This document shows positions 62,319-64,000 of a stretch of 64,000 nucleotides of DNA, piece by piece. The number at the start of each line of letters is the position of its first letter. Within the stretch, counting starts at the first letter, position 1. The notes under the pieces are model-generated. The model worked only from the letters and a program-made list of their open reading frames with translations, searched no databases and had not been told where the DNA came from. The position numbers were made by a program, and so were the translations under genes. Source of the stretch: Lentibacillus kapialis (GTDB taxonomy: Bacteria; Bacillota; Bacilli; Bacillales; Amphibacillaceae); contig NZ_BMNQ01000010.1 in assembly GCF_014646635.1 (NCBI RefSeq), positions 1 through 64,000 of the forward strand. The letters run 5' to 3'.

Positions 62319-63329
62319 ATGGAAACAATGGATACGGATATCAGCAATTACCGCAATTTATTAAGACATTACATTGAAATACGTGATGAACAATCTCTTT
62401 ATGGTGCCGAGCAACTTAGTAAAGCATTTATAAAAGACAATATCCCGCCTGATGAGATTATCAACCTTCATATCCAGGCAATGTCAGAGTTATATCCGGA
62501 TATACCGGAGTATTTTCAGTATTCCATGAGTTTCCTTCTGGAAGTTATGATTGCTTACGGTATGGCTCACCAGGAATATCGCTCACTGAGAGAAGAACAG
62601 TCGGAACTGAAATCGGAAATCGCTGTAGCAGCTAATATGCAGGATACCTTGCTCACCACTACAAAGCCCGAGATTGATGGTTTGGATATTGGTGTTGTCA
62701 GTGTTCCGGCACACCAGATGAGTGGTGATTATTACCATTTTCTCATGGGCGGGGATGATTCGCTGGGAATAGCGATTGCCGATGTCATCGGTAAAGGAAT
62801 ACCCGCAGCATTAGCCATGTCAATGATTAAATATTCCATGGACAGCCTGCCTGAGGCAACAATGAGTCCCAAAACGATACTAAAAAACTTAAATCGGGTT
62901 GTTGAGCGAAACGTGGATTCCAGTATGTTTATCACTATGTTTTATGCTCAATTCTTTCCGTATGAGAATAAACTTTGGTACGCATCGGCCGGTCATGAGC
63001 CCGGTTTTCATTATAATGCCGAAGCGAAAACATTTAATGAAATTAAGGCAAAAGGGCTAGTGCTTGGTGTAACCCCTGATACTGATTACCGGGAATATGA
63101 ACGGACAATCCATCAAGGTGATATGGTCATTTTACTGACAGATGGTGTAACGGAATGTAGACAAGGTGATCGTTTTATCGAAACGGAGGAAGTATTGGAA
63201 ATAATTGAGAAGTACGCTGATTATCCGGCGCAGGAAATGGTTAATAAAGTGTATAAGCATTTTGAGCGGATGCAGGACTTTCAGCTGCGTGATGATTTCA
63301 CACTGATTGTTTTGCGTAAAGAAGTTTAA
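62319..63329 (+). CDS. rsbU: Serine phosphatase RsbU
   Basis: A 336-residue PP2C-type phosphatase that dephosphorylates RsbV when bound by RsbT. The N-terminal 1-90 is the RsbT-binding helical domain; a coiled linker (EEQSELKSEIAVAANMQDTLL) leads to the SpoIIE/PP2C domain with metal-site MSGDYYHF, IADVIGKGIPAALAM, ASAGHEPG and LLTDGVTE. ATG 62319 follows AAGGGGGACGA. The stop overlaps a sigma-B promoter. Confidence 0.95.
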   Translation: METMDTDISNYRNLLRHYIEIRDEQSLYGAEQLSKAFIKDNIPPDEIINLHIQAMSELYPDIPEYFQYSMSFLLEVMIAYGMAHQEYRSLREEQSELKSEIAVAANMQDTLLTTTKPEIDGLDIGVVSVPAHQMSGDYYHFLMGGDDSLGIAIADVIGKGIPAALAMSMIKYSMDSLPEATMSPKTILKNLNRVVERNVDSSMFITMFYAQFFPYENKLWYASAGHEPGFHYNAEAKTFNEIKAKGLVLGVTPDTDYREYERTIHQGDMVILLTDGVTECRQGDRFIETEEVLEIIEKYADYPAQEMVNKVYKHFERMQDFQLRDDFTLIVLRKEV

Positions 63330-63349
63330 TCGTCGTCTTTTTCGGGAAT
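63324..63349 (+). promoter_or_regulatory. Sigma-B promoter before rsbV
   Basis: GTTTAA (63324-63329), 14-base spacer, GGGAAT (63344-63349); the sigma-B consensus is GTTTAA-N12-14-GGGTAT. The -35 box overlaps the rsbU stop codon. It would drive rsbV-rsbW-sigB in positive feedback, as in B. subtilis. Confidence 0.85.
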
Positions 63350-63400
63350 TGACCGCTAATACGTATTACGGAAACAGAAACATAATACAGGAGGGTGCAG

Positions 63401-63733
63401 ATGAATTTGAACATTGATGTTGCGGAGGGAAACGAGAAGTCTGTAGTGAAACTTTCAGGTGAAATTGATGCCTATACTGCGCCGGAATTGAAAGATAATG
63501 TATTGCCACTGACAAAAAAGGAAGGGCATCAGACGGAAATTAATATGGAAAATGTGCATTATATGGACAGTACGGGCCTTGGTATATTTATTAGCGCATT
63601 AAAGTCAACGAATGAGAACAATAGCACCATGCGTTTAGTTGATTTACAGGACCGTGTTTTGCGATTGTTCCAGATTACAGGCCTTGATGAATTAATCACG
63701 ATTGATACTGCAATCCGGGGTGGAAATGAATAA
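63401..63733 (+). CDS. rsbV: Anti-anti-sigma factor RsbV
   Basis: A 110-residue STAS protein that, when unphosphorylated, captures RsbW and frees sigma-B. The phosphorylated residue is Ser57 in HYMDSTGLGIFI. ATG 63401 follows CAGGAGGG; the GTG two codons earlier is less likely. Its stop overlaps the rsbW start (TAATG). Confidence 0.95.
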   Translation: MNLNIDVAEGNEKSVVKLSGEIDAYTAPELKDNVLPLTKKEGHQTEINMENVHYMDSTGLGIFISALKSTNENNSTMRLVDLQDRVLRLFQITGLDELITIDTAIRGGNE

Positions 63734-64000
63734 TGGAAAAATTTGATTTTGTGGAAATGAAAGTACCCGCCAGAGCCGAATATGTCGGTGTTGTACGGCT
63801 TAGTATATCAGGAATTGCAAACCGCCAGGGGTTTGCATATGAGGCAATCGAGGACTTAAAAGTGGCTGTGTCCGAAGCTATTACAAATGTTGTCGATCAT
63901 GCCTATTATCAAGAGGGAAATGGTGAAGTAACGATTGGATTTGGTGTATATGATGACCGACTGGAGGTAATGGTATCAGATCACGGAGACAGCTTTGACC
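63733..64000 (+). CDS. rsbW: Anti-sigma-B factor and kinase RsbW, partial
   Basis: The first 89 codons of RsbW, cut off by the window end. MEKFDFVEMKVPARAEYVG begins the protein; the N-box VSEAITNVVDHAYY and the start of the G1 box MVSDHGDSFD are visible. It binds sigma-B and phosphorylates RsbV. The ATG at 63733 overlaps the rsbV stop. sigB is expected just to the right. Confidence 0.93.
   Translation, partial: MEKFDFVEMKVPARAEYVGVVRLSISGIANRQGFAYEAIEDLKVAVSEAITNVVDHAYYQEGNGEVTIGFGVYDDRLEVMVSDHGDSFD

Overview
The window looks like a chromosomal segment of a moderately halophilic, low-GC Firmicute of the family Bacillaceae, probably near Virgibacillus, Lentibacillus or Oceanobacillus. Protein sequences resemble Bacillus subtilis counterparts, starts use ATG, GTG and TTG behind strong AGGAGG-type sites, and the right end keeps the B. 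subtilis order ydbS-ydbT-rhomboid-acpS-nnr-ydcC-alr-ndoAI-ndoA-rsbR-S-T-U-V-W. An ectoine/hydroxyectoine importer (ehuBCDA) fits a salt-adapted lifestyle. The genus assignment is inference.

Layout. 0-4 kb: histidine operon hisZ-hisG-hisD-hisB on the minus strand, followed by a 21-base tandem array at the left edge. 4-6.6 kb: DUF454 protein, DUF915 hydrolase and murB. 6.7-9.9 kb: ehuBCDA. 10-16 kb: ring-cleaving dioxygenase, M15 peptidase, PlsY-like acyltransferase, DUF456, pdxK, pncA and an MFS transporter. 16.4-18.2 kb: archaeal-type prolyl-tRNA synthetase behind a proline T-box. 18.2-23.5 kb: glutathione peroxidase, trhO, cold-shock gene and several small regulators or zinc-ribbon proteins. 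23.7-27.3 kb: htrA divergent from cssRS (secretion stress). 27.3-29.7 kb: typA and a 40-base tandem array. 30-32.4 kb: arsRBC. 32.4-34.3 kb: a two-gene ABC transporter. 35-38.5 kb: ECF sigma factor, RskA-type anti-sigma factor, a duplicated His-rich surface protein with an MPDTG sorting signal, and a class F sortase. 38.7-41.3 kb: CapA-like protein, PopT and a thioredoxin. 42-45.3 kb: a third tandem array and ykoGHI. 45.8-49.4 kb: small proteins, esterase, DegV, EamA. 50-51.6 kb: cshA. 52-64 kb: the ydbS-to-rsbW block, cut off inside rsbW.

The most unusual content lies between genes. (1) An approximately 88-base hairpin repeat has six copies plus head-only fragments; nearly all start directly after the T-tract of an intrinsic terminator, in the same orientation as the terminator. 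(2) Three unrelated intergenic arrays share a base period of 20-21 bases. (3) A MITE-like element with inverted ends occurs twice, one copy carrying a 90-base insertion. The best candidate for an under-described protein system is the sigma/anti-sigma/MPDTG-protein/sortase cluster.

No rRNA, tRNA, prophage, transposase gene or CRISPR array was seen.
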